Source: Hemerocallis citrina
Lineage: Eukaryota > Streptophyta > Magnoliopsida > Asparagales > Asphodelaceae
Length of the DNA stretch: 64,000 nucleotides
Direction of reading: 5' to 3'
Assembly: GCA_017893485.1 (NCBI GenBank)
Contig: CM030360.1
Coordinates: 8,278,095-8,342,094 of the forward strand
The position numbers and the translations under genes are program-made. The notes under the pieces were generated by a model that saw only the letters and a program-made list of their open reading frames with translations, ran no database searches and was not told where the DNA came from. The stretch's first letter is position 1. Every line of letters begins with the position of its first letter. Shown piece after piece: positions 32,265 through 44,269 of the stretch.

Positions 32265-32772
32265 TGTAGGATAATGGCTCGATTCTGGTATTTGGTATCT
32301 GCAGTGTTCGAAAGTTTCAGAGCTTCAGTCGACTGGGTTGGAGGATCAGGCGACTGTCCAGAGAGGAGTTTCAAAGACTAAAGATACAGCAGCAGCAGTC
32401 GACTGATGAGTCGACTGTCCCGAAGGAACCAGGCGACTGGTAATTGGACCAGTCGACTGTCGGCGGGTTTTGGATCCAGAATAGGCCCAATTCGAAAGGC
32501 CCAATAGTTTCCTTATAAATATACCTGTTAGGGTTTTGTAAATAGTAACACCTAATTCGGATTTTGTTGCCGTCATCTCTTGTAAATGCTTTGTTTGCCC
32601 ATTGAAGAACATAGTAAAGAAACCCCAACCGCCCCGTGGATGTAGGCATCGTTTTGCCGAACCACGTAAATCTTGTGTTCTTGTGTTGCTTGCTTTTCTG
32701 TGTTTTCTCGCTGGTTCTCTCTTTGTTTCCGCGTTGGTTTGATTGTTGGTTTGATTTGTATTCCGCACAACA
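32265..32772 (+). repeat. 3' LTR of the copia element
   Basis: It has the same length (508 bp) and termini as the 5' LTR and carries the same six palindromic decamers (three exact). The three observed differences are C/T and A/G near the TATA-downstream ATACCYGTTAGGR segment and A/T in TTTTGTWGCCG. The duplicated target AAAAG follows. Confidence 0.95.
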
Positions 32773-33158
32773 AAAAGGTCATGAATATACCAAAAGGGGA
32801 AAGTGGTTAGGGGCTTGACTCACATTGATATGTCTTAAATGGAAGGTTAGGGATGATGAATAGTAAAAAAAGTAATAAGGGACACAAAAACATATATAAG
32901 CAAAGGGGAAGTACCAAGTAGGGGTTTATAGAGTGATAAGATTCACATTATACACACCATAATTTATTTGCAGCACTTTCTCAACTAATTTGGTACGGTG
33001 AAATATTAGATTATATAGACACAATTTAGGATTTAATAGAAATCTTGAGAACAAAAGAAAAGTACATAAAAAGAGCGCTAAAAGATTTAGATTTGTAACA
33101 TTTTCATAATAGCAATATTAAGAAACTGATAACTTCTGAGGAAGAAAAATTTAACCCT

Positions 33159-33159
<1 letters not shown>
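32773..33159 (+). pseudogene. EPRV small ORF after the intergenic region, forward copy (broken)
   Basis: This stretch is collinear with the minus-strand frame at 54932-54678, which here is interrupted. It carries shared DNA landmarks (TTGACTCACATTGATATGTC, GCAAAGGGGAAGTACC) and the C-terminal peptide EKYIK-ALKDLDL with a stop. The product is unknown. Small ORFs of unknown function at this position occur in several caulimovirid genera. Further landmarks run up to GAAAAATTTAACCCTACC before the C tract. Confidence 0.55.

Positions 33160-33195
<36 letters not shown>
33160..33195 (+). repeat. Uninterrupted run of 36 cytosines
   Basis: The run follows AACCCTA and ends in TCTCCTGC. The same place in the inverted EPRV copy has only six (54596-54601, as G on the plus strand). 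Either the tract has expanded greatly or it is an assembly or sequencing artefact, since long homopolymers are error-prone. Confidence 0.9.
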
Positions 33196-33197
<2 letters not shown>

Positions 33198-33207
33198 TCC
33201 TGCTTTT

Positions 33208-33219
33208 GGTATCAGAACA
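33208..33219 (+). promoter_or_regulatory. Likely EPRV primer binding site
   Basis: TGGTATCAGAAC follows the C tract. Caulimovirids prime minus-strand synthesis with tRNA-Met at TGGTATCAGAGC, so this differs by one base. It lies between the small ORF and the movement-protein region, near the conventional origin of the circular map. Confidence 0.6.
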
Positions 33220-33773
33220 TATACAATAGATCCTTTAGGACCTACGCACATAGAACATAGTATAGATCCAGTAGATTTAATTCATAAACAGACACAAAAT
33301 TTCTCACTGTTTAGAATTAATAGCTACTTCTCTCAAAGAAAAGAATTAGTTATTAAAAGAGATATCTAATAAATTAGGCTATATTAAACACCAAAACAGT
33401 ATTAAATTAGAAAAACTTAGCAAACTAGAACTAAAAGAACAGATAAATCATAATAAACCCAAAAATATAGAATTAGAATTAGAAACTCTTTTAGAAAAAA
33501 AAAATAGAAAGAGATTAGAAGAAATTAAACAAATTTTCCTTAGTTAATGAATGATCTAAATAACAAAATTATTGACTATAAAAAAGTACGCCAAGAAATA
33601 GAGTGTAGAGACGCTTATATTATGCAATCCCAATCAGACAAAATAATCTTTAGACTGAATAGTATTATTATAAATTATTAATTAAACTTCATGAGAAGAT
33701 AGATAGTACTTAGAAACAAACTATATCAATCCAAGACAAGATTAGTAAGTAAACACATAACATATCGAAGATA
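33220..33773 (+). pseudogene. EPRV region between primer site and movement protein (broken)
   Basis: Lys/Glu/Asn-rich reading frames with stops in all phases. Peptide stretches such as NDLNNKIIDYKKVRQEIE suggest a helical or coiled protein of the kind many caulimovirids encode before or within the movement-protein polyprotein. The last five bases AGATA (33769-33773) are the target duplicated by the second copia element, and viral sequence resumes at 39526. Confidence 0.5.
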
Positions 33774-36700
33774 TATTGGATATATAGGTATATTCTCACT
33801 ATATGAATAATATTATGTGTAATATTATTCTATGGGTAGTACGTGTGTTACACGTACTAATTGTATGGATATCGGAACGCGGGTTGAGTTGGTTGAGAAC
33901 CCAGTACCAAACCAGTATTTATCCTATAAATACTAGCTTGTGATAGTAGTCTAGGTATTCCAGTTTTGATACCTAGGGTAAATATCTCAAGCACCTTTGT
34001 CTAGGATATTAACCCTAATTTCTATTGATATTATCTCTCATAATCTCTAAGAATCTTGAGATATTTAAATTAATTTTGAGATTAAGAGAGAGACATTGAA
34101 GTAGACCGTTCATCAGACTCCATCACTGGCGTCAATACCCGTCGTCGCCGCTGTCGCCGCTGTCGCCGGCGTCGACGCTGGCCACCGGCCCACCCCACCG
34201 TAGCCGCTGCACGTTGCCGCTGCGAGCCGCAGCTATTGCCGCACGTGGGCCCGGCCACTGCAGTCGACCTTGCCTAATTCTTCTCAGATCTGAAAAAATC
34301 GGATAAGGAGTTCCCGCGAGGCAGCAGATCTAATCGTGATCCAGCGGGTTCAGTGGGGGGATTTTTGAAGAAGATCCATTTATTTGATTGAATGTTGAAT
34401 TGTTGTTTGGTGCTTGATGCCAAGAACATGATCCTTATGTGTTGTCACTTTAATACATACGTGAACAAACAAGGAATCTCATTGGTGAGATTTTGCCATT
34501 TTGTGTTTGGAATCGAGGACGAGATCTACTGCAAAACTTTAGATTCATATCTAACCCTACACTACATCTTGATATTTATCAAGATACGGTCCACTCTAAA
34601 CTTTAAGATTTGTGTTGTTCTATTTAATTTAATTTTCTGTATAATTGTTTATTATGCAGATTTACAGAAGAAGAAAAAAATCTTTCATTTACTAAAATTA
34701 CGTAGTAGTAATTATTCAGAATAAACCCTCTAGATTTTGGAATTTACTGTTCATTCCTATAAGATGTAAAAACTTAATTGTGCGTAAAAGATTCTGAAAC
34801 TAGAAATATTTGATAATTCTGAATTTAACAATTGGAAAGTGAAAGCACAATAAGAGATGTGGATATAGTTGTTGGAGATAGTGTGGGTAGTGAGGATATT
34901 GTTTAGAATAGTTCGAAATATGTTTGGACTGGATCAGATCTAAATTAAAGATAAGTTCTCCACCAAATTTAAATTGTTATTTAATTATTTGTTTGAACTT
35001 TGTTGCTAAGTGCTAATATTCAAAAACCGTATTAAGCATTGTTTAATTAAATACAAATTTGAAAACTGCTTTGGCTACGTGCTAAGGATCAAATATTTAT
35101 TTTGATAAATTATAGGCTTTGGCTATAAAATTGAATCTCCAATTAAATTGTTGTGAATTAGATAGTGCTAATAATTTGTTTAATTGGTTAATCTTTAACA
35201 ATTTGATGAATGTAGGAACTTCAAAGTTACTTACAAATTGTGTGTATTGGAGACGATGGATTTGCGTCACGGTATGATAAGTCTGCACTACGCTGGCTTC
35301 TCCATCGAATTGAAAAACACTTCTAACTTGAAGTGTCGGTATGATCTACTCTAATCTTTCTTAGTATTTTCATGTGATGAATGTGTTAACGTTTTGTGCA
35401 TTTGATCACATGATTGGGAGTTTTAGATCATAATTATTCTCATTTTGAAACTAGCATCTTTTAATTATTTAGTGTGCCTTGTCGTACTATGTGTATAGAT
35501 ATATTGGGTAACACATCGTTTGCAGTTTGATGAGATTGTATGTTTGCTTCTCTAATAAAAGTTAATATATAAAGTCTATAACAAATACCTGTAACTTAGG
35601 AGATAGAATCTTTTAGTGCATGATATGACTCCATTAGTTACGCTTTGTTCTTTCTCGTTCATTGTACTGTGTGTGCAAAATTGAATTATAAATATTGATC
35701 ATCATCTAGTTTAGCATCTCGAAGATGATGAAAACGAATAAAGAAAATTTAGCTTACTGTGTTTTAGCAAGTATACATTGTTAGAACCATTAGAGAAAGC
35801 AAAAAATTTTGTAAAATGTGGTAGAGTAATTTTGTATTAACTCTTGTAATGTGCATATATTGTCAATCGCATGTATAAGTTGAGTTTAACAAATGAGACA
35901 ATTAATAATAATAGTTCTAATTGTGAATAGTCCTTGAACATAGCATAATTGGCTAGGATATGAGAACTATATATTAAATTGTTTGTTCTTATCAAAACTT
36001 ATACCTCTACTAAATGACACTTCATTAAATATGACAAATGTGAGTTTGAATTCATATTTTGATCGCTAGAAAATCATTTTGTATGGTCTCTAGGAGTTCA
36101 CAACTTTTTGAATCAATACATTCTGATAATTGTGGTCTCAGTAGCTTTGTGATTATATGAGATAATTGTTGGTCAAAAGTACTTAATCGCTTTTGTAGAT
36201 GATTAATATAAGTTTGTCATATATATGAAGAATGAAGCACTTGTTATTCTTAATGAATTAAAAAAATTAGTTAAATGCTAAGATCAAAATATTTTAGATT
36301 TGATAGAGGTGGTGAATATGTTTTAACAATTTTAGAGAAGTTTGCATTTGGCATAATTTCTAGTGCACTCTATTTACAACAGTCAAAACGGTATTGATAA
36401 AAATCAAACACTTAGCGAAATGTTGAATTCTATATTATCGACTGTTGTTTAACTTTGTGTAATTGTGGGTGATATTGTATCGTTAATCATATCTCTAATG
36501 TGTTACTACACTCTAAATTGAATACACCTTGTAGATCATGGCATGAAAACAAAAATAACTTTGTTAAAGTGAAAATATGTGTCGTGATACATTTGTTAGA
36601 GTACATGACCCTAGAAGGCCTAAAGTAAGACCTATAACAAATATTTGTGTGTGCTTAGAAAGTGCAGAATGTAGTTCTGTTGACAGATGTTGGATTTATC

Positions 36701-39525
36701 TAAATTGTATTAGAAGAATCTAGACTTGCAGAGTTCTTTGAGGATGTGTTCATTAAAGATAAATGTATGAAATTATCTAGTCCTACAGACACGGTCAATG
36801 ATTCACAGTTGGAATCAAGAACCAGCATTACTGACACTTAAAACTTCAATGAAAAATGAGCCAAGAAGAGTCTTTAGTAGATAATGAAATGAATTTTGTG
36901 GTTATACAATAATATTTTGAACTAGTTGATTTGCCGAAAGGGGCTAAAACTATAGTAAGTGGGGTTTGTAGAAGAAACTTAATTTTGCAATGTGGCGAAG
37001 ATTTTTTTAAGTCTACTAACATGTATGTTATGTTGCTACAATAAGTATTCTTCTTGCCCTTACATCTATTGAAAATATTTTATTATTCATGAAAGATGTT
37101 TAAATAGTTGTGTACTAAAAGTTTTGTACTTGATATTTTGTATTGAAAAGTTTACACTAATATGTTTAGTAAACAAGATTTACAAATTGGTAAAATCATT
37201 GTATGTTTTAAAACATGTGTTAAAATTGAGGCACAAATAATTTGACAGACTTTTAACGAGCTTAGATTTGAATCAAGTAGTTCAGATAAATGTCTTTAAT
37301 TTTGTGGTGAGTCAAATATTATTGCCCTTATTTATTTGTATATTGTTGAAGTGCTTGTTCTTGGAAGTGACCTCCCTATTACAAATGAAGTTAAAATTGT
37401 GTTATCCAAAGAATTCAGCATAAAACACCTAGGTATTGTGGACACCATAGGTATAAGGGTGAGTTTCAGGTTGGCAAGGGATAACCCTTACTCAAACTCT
37501 TCAAATCAATAATGTGTTTTAAAAGTGGGGATATAGTGATTGAAAGTGTATTTTGAAACACCTTATGATTATGATAAAAGGTTGACAACCTAATGATGGT
37601 GCAACTATGAGACAGGTAGATCATTCTAAAAGAATTGAAAGTCTCCAATATTCAAAGATCTGCATTATAATAGATATAGCCTTTGAGGTAGGTATGATCT
37701 TCAGATTCACTAATAATCTCATACACATTTGAGTGCCCTTGAGAGGCTAATGAGATGCTTGAGTGGTACTCATGAGTTTGCTATGTGCTACTCAAAGTTT
37801 AGTGAAAAGTCGGTAACTAGTGAATATGTATTCACACTAGGAGGAGCAGAAAGGCAAACAAGCAATGCGCTCTCATCCAAGAAATCAGACCTCTATGTGT
37901 TATCCTCTGCAGGGAAAGAGGTTGAGTGGATTGAATGACTTGTTGCTAATCATCCATTGAGAAGTTTAACGTAAATTCTCTAATTCTGTTATGCGACTAT
38001 CAAGTTATAATGCACTGTAGCTCATAACTCACTTATAATAGTAAGAGGGATATATTAAGGCTGAAAGAAGCCTAGTTTAACTTTCATATAAATAAAGTGC
38101 AATTGAAATAAAATATGGCTAATGCTCTTGCTAAGAGATTTGAAAGTGATCTAATTATCAAAACTATGAGGGAAACGGAGTTAAAAGCAATTGAGTCAAA
38201 GCTTTAACATCCTAATTGTTTTGAAATTTAGAATCCAATTGGAGCCATAGAGAAGTTCAAACTTAAGCATCAATTATAGGCAGTTGACATGTTTTAGATA
38301 ATTCTGATGATTCCACATAAATTTCACAAATATATAATTTCATTCCAATTTTGATGGTATTATATATCTAGAGAATTTACTTAGAATAATCATATCATTC
38401 CTATACGAAACATGAAAACTTGTCGATGTGTTTTCGATGATTAAGTTGTCTTTAAATATAATTCCAATTTTGATGATATGTCTTTTATGGATACATGTTT
38501 CATTCCAATTTTGATAATTCAGTGTTAAACCATGATTGAAATGGCAGCTTTTTCATTCCAATATGAAACATAGTGTGGTTCTTGTGTAAAAACTATAATA
38601 GTTCTTGTTATTTATTTTGTTAAAGAAACTTGATTGTGATACTTGCGTTACATTTTGCTAAGCTATCGTTGAACTGTACTAAGTTCTTTAGTGGAACTAG
38701 ATACTTTATGGAATTCGCTAGAATTCTTAGAGATGCGTCTCTTGATATTCTTGTTTTAATAAGCTAGCAAAAATGAAGGAGTTGAATCTGTCAACATAGA
38801 TTTCAAAATAATGATTTGCTTAAAATGGAGGAGTAAACATAAAGCAGTGTGCAAGGATAGAGTTTCAGTTTATTTCTTTCGAGAATAAATTAGCCACTTT
38901 CTTGGTAAAACTTCTGTCGAGTTTAAGACTCTTGTGTTCATTGAGCTTAAAACTCTTATTTTGTTCTTAAAGTTTATTTGCTTTGTTTGATTTTGAAACT
39001 ATGACAAATTACTTCAGTTGGTTTAGTCCTTGTGAACTATTCTGTTGTGATATGGTTTGGGAACTATTTAATTATTTTGGTTTAGTCTTTTTGAACTATT
39101 CGGATTTATAATTGATTTAGTCCTTATGAACTGTACAGTGAGTGATGCATTTCTTCTATTTTAAGACTGCTATCAGCCAGTCAGCTTCATGTTGAACTGA
39201 TGAGATGATCCAGTACGTTTATATATTGAGAATATAGGAGGAGACTGTGGGATATACAGGTATATTCTCACTACATGAATAATATTGTGTGTAATATTAT
39301 TCTACGGGTAACACATGTGTTACACGTATTAATTGTATGGATATCAGAATGCGGGTTGAGTGGGTTGAGAACCCAGTACCCAAACCAGTATTTATCCTAT
39401 AAATACTGGCTTGTGATAGTAGTCTAGGTATTCCAATTTTGATACCTAGGGTAAATATCTCAAGCACCTTAGTCTAGGATATTAAGCCTAATTTCTATTG
39501 TTATTATCTCTCATAATCTCTAACA
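33774..39525 (+). mobile_element. Old, degenerate Ty1/copia element (5752 bp) inside the EPRV
   Basis: LTRs of 279 bp (33774-34052) and 280 bp (39246-39525) share GGTATATTCTCACTA, GGTTGAGAACCCAGTACC and TATTTATCCTATAAATACT. I count about 19 substitutions and one indel (about 7%). Target duplication AGATA occurs at 33769-33773 and 39526-39530. A purine tract ATAGGAGGAGACTG precedes the right LTR. No convincing PBS follows the left LTR. At 1.3e-8 per site per year the divergence suggests about 2.5-3 million years. A CCG/GCC-rich block (34130-34270) precedes the gag region and stands out from the AT-rich rest. Confidence 0.9.
34790..38215 (+). pseudogene. Degenerate copia gag-pol
   Basis: Scattered recognisable pieces are gag (LEIFDNSEFNNWKVKA near 34800), the integrase second-Asp region (RFDRGGEY near 36300) and its third-acidic region (YNSQNGIDKNQTLSEML near 36375, where the usual A-E is changed), and RT start (ELVDLPKGAKTI near 36920). 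The RT active-site region is near 37330-37370 with the YVDD lost, followed by KIVLSKEFSIKHLGIVDTIG to about 37450. RNase H (MRCLSGTHEFAMCYSKF, then SEYVFTLGGAERQTSN) is at about 37755-37940, with a tail LAKRFESDLIIKTMRE near 38130. Domain order fits copia. Dozens of stops and frame changes mean no product. Confidence 0.7.
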
Positions 39526-40911
39526 AGATATCATTAGAACCAACAGGAAAAGTAAAAATAACAAGAAAACCTAGACCAACGCACAGATTCCCTACCCAAA
39601 AATCAGAATGAATAATAGAAATTAATCAAGCATACAAAAACCTTTACTGGACCCTCAAGAACTCTTAGGACCACAAAACAAGGTTCAACTAGTAACGCAA
39701 GACCTTTATTAGAAAGATTATTTAGCAGAATAGCTAATAATTATGCGGTTCAATTAGACGAATTAATAGACTCAAAGCAAGATTATGATAAATTCCAAAG
39801 AGAATGATTAACTGTCCTTAATCCTAGAACGTTATATCAAACCGGGAGATTTGATTTTACCACAGAATTCTTTAGACATAACAGAGAACAAGCAATTATC
39901 TGTTTAGGAAATTAGTCTGTTAGTTTACCCTTAATCAGTCAAACAGCCAGTAATGAGCTTAGAAATTCTAGAAATAGATTTATGCATATAGGATTGATAA
40001 TTATAGGCATTAAAGGATTAATCAGAAAAAATTTAGGCTACATAGTTTTAGTAACATTTTATGATGATAGATGGAACAATATAGCAAAAGGTATAATAGC
40101 AAGCATAGAAGTAAACATGAATAGTAACTCAGGATTTTTTTATTGTAGCCCTGATTTTATGATAACTATAAAATATTTTATTAAACGTATACATATATGC
40201 ATAAAGACCAGGGAATATGAATAAATACATAGTGGTGAAAATTTACTGTTCATATAGCATTCCTAGGAAGAATTGCAACTAATTCTTAAGTAAAATATAA
40301 AGTACATATAAAAGAAGTAGTAGATTTATTAAGTAGTAAAGGAATTAAAATGATTAAGGCCTTAGAATATGATTAATCAAGACTAGCAGGATTAGATTGA
40401 AATTTAGACAAATTTATTGAACCTACTAGAACTATAGTACCACAAGACTTTTTAATCTATACCAATACCCAAGAAAGAAAAAGTGTTAGGTTTACAGACT
40501 ACGTCCTTCAAGTAAATAGAAATATGAGTGACATAGAAACAGACTTAGAATCGGACCTACTTCATATAGAATGTGTGCATACAATAGAAATAGATACAGA
40601 TAAAATACTATATCCCAAAGAATTGAAGATGACATAACTTAGTTAAACGAATTATTGGAATTAGAAGATATGCATTATAAAACAAGTCTATTTTAGAAGA
40701 TGAATATCTGTATTATGATAATGAAAGAAATATCATAATACGAAAATTAGTAGAAGAAAAATATGAAATAAATGACCAATTAAGGCACGTATCTGATATA
40801 TCTTATTAGAAAGAACTAGCAGATACAGAAGAAACTCGCACTGCAACATATGCATCTCCATTCCATAGAACTGTAGCATTTGTCACTAGAAATTACACAT
40901 GAGGTAACATG
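39526..40911 (+). pseudogene. EPRV movement protein region (broken)
   Basis: Viral sequence resumes after the copia target duplication. Peptides LFSRIANNYAVQLDELIDSK, TLYQTGRFDFTTEFF and the open piece at 39982-40224 (GLIIIGIKGLIRKNLGYIVL, TFYDDRWNN, GFFYCSPDF) match the 30K-superfamily movement protein conserved in Caulimoviridae, which forms tubules at plasmodesmata. TGA and TAG stops occur near 39807 and 39915, and the C-terminal part after 40224 is heavily interrupted. It ends at the target CCCAG (40912-40916) of a solo LTR. Confidence 0.75.
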
Positions 40912-40916
40912 CCCAG

Positions 40917-43900
40917 TGTAACACCCCGAATTCCATCTACATGTAATTCGTAGTACAACGGGATCTTTTACTTCATTTCGTACAATTTTACAAGTAAATT
41001 TTTTTATTACACAACAATGTTTATTACAAAGTTACACATCGGAAGTTCAAATAAAAATACAACATGAAAACAACTCTAATATTAGCAACTTTAATCATGA
41101 ATATAATCTTTATCATCAACCATCTTTAAATCCTTGTCAATTTAATTAATCCCTACACTGAAAATCTGTGGGCACGTCAGTTGCTTACAACCGATGCAAT
41201 GTTATAAACAGTGATCTTCTCTATACTATATTATAACTAATTCTCTTACTTTAACAAACACAAACTTGAATGCATATAAAAGTGTAAAGAGTGACTATCC
41301 TAAACATGTCAGTATATGATATGACTTAATGCCTAATGCAGATGTTATACTACATTGACACTAATGCATACTTGTTCGAATTCTATGCATTCCATACTAC
41401 ATAGGTCTGAGGGCAAGCACCTACGTACTCCACATTAAATGGTTTTATCCCTCGTCATGATAATTACCCAGTAATAAAACAAAGTTTAGACATTCCACGA
41501 GTACGGATTCCAGTCCCGGAGATCCACCGCCTGACTATACAAAATCATCGTCGTGCGAACATCCCGCAAGTATCCCTCTAGCCCCAGTATATGCATATAC
41601 ACTGGAGTATGGCCTACAATCCGCCCGACTAATCATGATCCCGGAATCCACCGCCCGATCAATCATAATCCTGGAACCTTGTTCATTCAATTCAGTTCTC
41701 ATTTCAAATAAGTCGTATCTTGTTCAAACTAATCAATAAAGCTAAGGCTCACCTCCATCGCAAGCAACCACAGTCCCGGAATCCACCGTCCGACTGGGTT
41801 TATAGTCCTGGAATCCACCGCCCTGACTATATAGAGGTTCTCCAAAGATGTTTGCCCAAGTTTACTACATCTTCACTTAGTGCCTAATTCTTAAGTTTGA
41901 ACATGAATAAATAATACCACCTAGAGCTAGTTTACCCTCCTACCGATCTTACACAAAAATACCGAGAGCGACAGCTCATATTGGCCACTTCTCAAAAATC
42001 AATTATTTATTTCCATTACTTTTTCTAGTACCTGGGTATCACTAAGCCTCTAGAATCAACATCTTTCCATGTCCAACAACTTGGGATACTCATACCTTTA
42101 TAACTCATGTTCATGTATTCATAATTCATTCAAATTCTTTCATTCATTCTTATTTATTCATCAATAAGTACAATCTCAACTTATTCATATTCTCAATACA
42201 CTTTTCATATTCATCAAAACCTTCTCAATAAAAGTTAATTAAGATTAAAACATAATTTTTTAAAATTCATCATTGAAAACGCATCTCATCATTTTCCTTT
42301 GATTTATTTTAAACCAATCCCTAACGTCATTAACCATATATATATTTTTCTTGAGTTCACATCTCATCTAAGCATGAATATGATATATATTTTCCCAAAA
42401 TATAACTTGCAACAGTGAGAATATATTTTCAATCACCTCGTTTAAGTATCATTTGCAAACCAGTAAATTCAAAGTCAGAAACTGCATTTCATGCTATTTG
42501 TAAAAATCATAAAAAATCATATACTTCACGAAACTTTGCATTATTTATATCAAAATAAATATGTAAAAGTCTACTACAATTTCTTAGTTATAAGTTTCCT
42601 CAAAATACTATATCTATAACCCTGAATTATTCGAAATGTACAGTATGGTCGAAATACTAAAATACTGCCAATGTACAGTCGTATAAAATTCATATAAAAT
42701 TCAATTCTTTATGAAAATTTGATTTCTTGGACTTTTCAGAAAGGTTAACGAGTCTACTACAACTTCTTAGTTCCGACTTTTCTCAAATTATTTCATTTAC
42801 AATTCTGAATTGATCAAAAACCGAAAGATGTGCAGATTTCCAGCAACTAGCCAACTACTGACCAGTTTTGAGTTTATATTTTATTAAAATAGTAAACGAC
42901 CTCCAAATCTTATGAAATTTTAAAAGGATATTCCTGACATATAAAAGATGCTCTAAAAAAAGTTTTAGCTCTAGATTCTAACTATTTTATTAAATACGAT
43001 TTTTTGATGTGCAAACAAAATTCAAAACAGTAACTTTTCTTGGCATGAATTAGTAACTTCGTGTACAAATCTATATTCATATCATTTAATCTAATCATGA
43101 TGTACTACCATGCAATCAAACAACATCAATCAACTTATTTTCATGACAATCTTTCAATTAGTATGCATTTTCATTCTAAATATCATCATTACAATTTAAT
43201 CACTACTCATATGCATATCAATTTTATATATCAATTTACCTACACATGAATGATACTATAATTTAGAAAGTTCAAGAAGACACCCACCTTAGTTGAAGAA
43301 ACAAAATGAACTCCTAGCAGATGGCTCCTACCTCTAAGAATGGGACTCCCTTCTCCTCTCTAGCAAGTCTTCCTTCCTCCAAGCAAGAACTCAAATAACT
43401 CTCTTTTTCTTTTCCTCTCTTTCTTTTCTTATCTTTCTTATCTTTTCTTTTCTTTTGATTTTTGGTGCAAGATTTCATGAAGAAAATGGGTGGTATTTAT
43501 TGGGTTAAATGGGTGAATGAAGAGACATCCATTACCCAAAATATAAAAAATGTCCATTATCAAAATTAAACACCCACCACCATTACTACCACAAACTCCC
43601 AACTCTTCATCTCCTTCATGAATTGGCCAACTCTTGGATTTCCCACATGTGCATACTTTTCATTTAGTTAGTTGCTATTTATTTGATTGTACATGTTGTT
43701 ATATGACAAGTATAGGATAAAAAGTGTTTATTAAAATAAAGGTCGATTAACTAATGAGCTTTTCTTTTAATTAGTGGCTTCCCTTTTAATTAACTTAGTG
43801 GGCTTTAAAATAAACTTTAGCCCTATGAGTTTTTAATAAGATAAAATAACAAAATGTGAAATAAAATGAGAAAGAAATGTGCATGACATCTTAGAAAATT

Positions 43901-44269
43901 TTAGAAATAAAATGCATGGAAAAATTTACGTGCAATGCACATAAATTTATTAAAATTAATTTGGGAGAATGAAAACAGTCAAAATACAAAACTTGTATAT
44001 GTAATAATGTTACAGATATTTCACGTAACGGAAAATATATGTAATCGACACGTGTATTGAAAACACGTGCAATGTACGTAAAGCATAAAGATTAAAAAGT
44101 ACACTGAAATGAGTTTTGAGAAAACGGAAAACATATAAATAATCAAAATATAAGATACGTATGACATTTATATAAAAATATGTTAGAATATTACTCGTAA
44201 CGGTACAACATACACATGCGTAACACACGAGGGCAAAATTGTCATTACCCAATTTTGCGGGGTGTTACA
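40917..44269 (-). mobile_element. Solo gypsy LTR, 3353 bp, in the EPRV
   Basis: The termini are perfect inverted 12-mers, TGTAACACCCCG at the left and CGGGGTGTTACA at the right. The flanks CCCAG (40912-40916) and CCTAG (44270-44274) are a 5-bp target duplication with one later change. The viral reading continues across it (PFHRTVAFVTRNYT before, PYLSYQESEYKF after), and no internal region is present, which defines a solo LTR. Minus-strand orientation is chosen because the right end read in reverse (TGTAACACCCCGCAAAATTG) looks like a usual gypsy LTR start, and a TATA-like AATAAATACC lies near 43498 on that strand. This is a different family from the solo LTRs at 45327 and 49309. Confidence 0.85.

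Larger units (their letters stand above)
27343..32772 (+). mobile_element. Intact young Ty1/copia element (Tork/Tnt1-like), 5430 bp
   Basis: Two 508-bp LTRs (27343-27850, 32265-32772) differ at only three positions that I can see (27604, 27611 and 27646 against their counterparts). The target duplication AAAAG is perfect (27338-27342 and 32773-32777), a tRNA-Met PBS and a PPT are in place, and one uninterrupted 1388-codon gag-pol frame lies between them. The inverted EPRV copy has the uninterrupted target at about 55039-55044. About 0.6% LTR divergence implies roughly a quarter to half a million years at rates of 1.3e-8 to 7e-9 per site per year. It looks capable of autonomous movement. Expression cannot be judged from sequence. 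Confidence 0.95.

Noticed and set aside
34130..34270. GC-rich block as a CpG-island promoter of a host gene
   Set aside because: It lies just inside the 5' LTR of the degenerate copia element, before its gag remnant, and no host exon follows.
40917..44269. A DNA transposon with 12-bp terminal inverted repeats
   Set aside because: TG...CA ends, a 5-bp duplication, length and lack of transposase fit a solo gypsy LTR better. The inverted ends are a usual feature of this LTR type.
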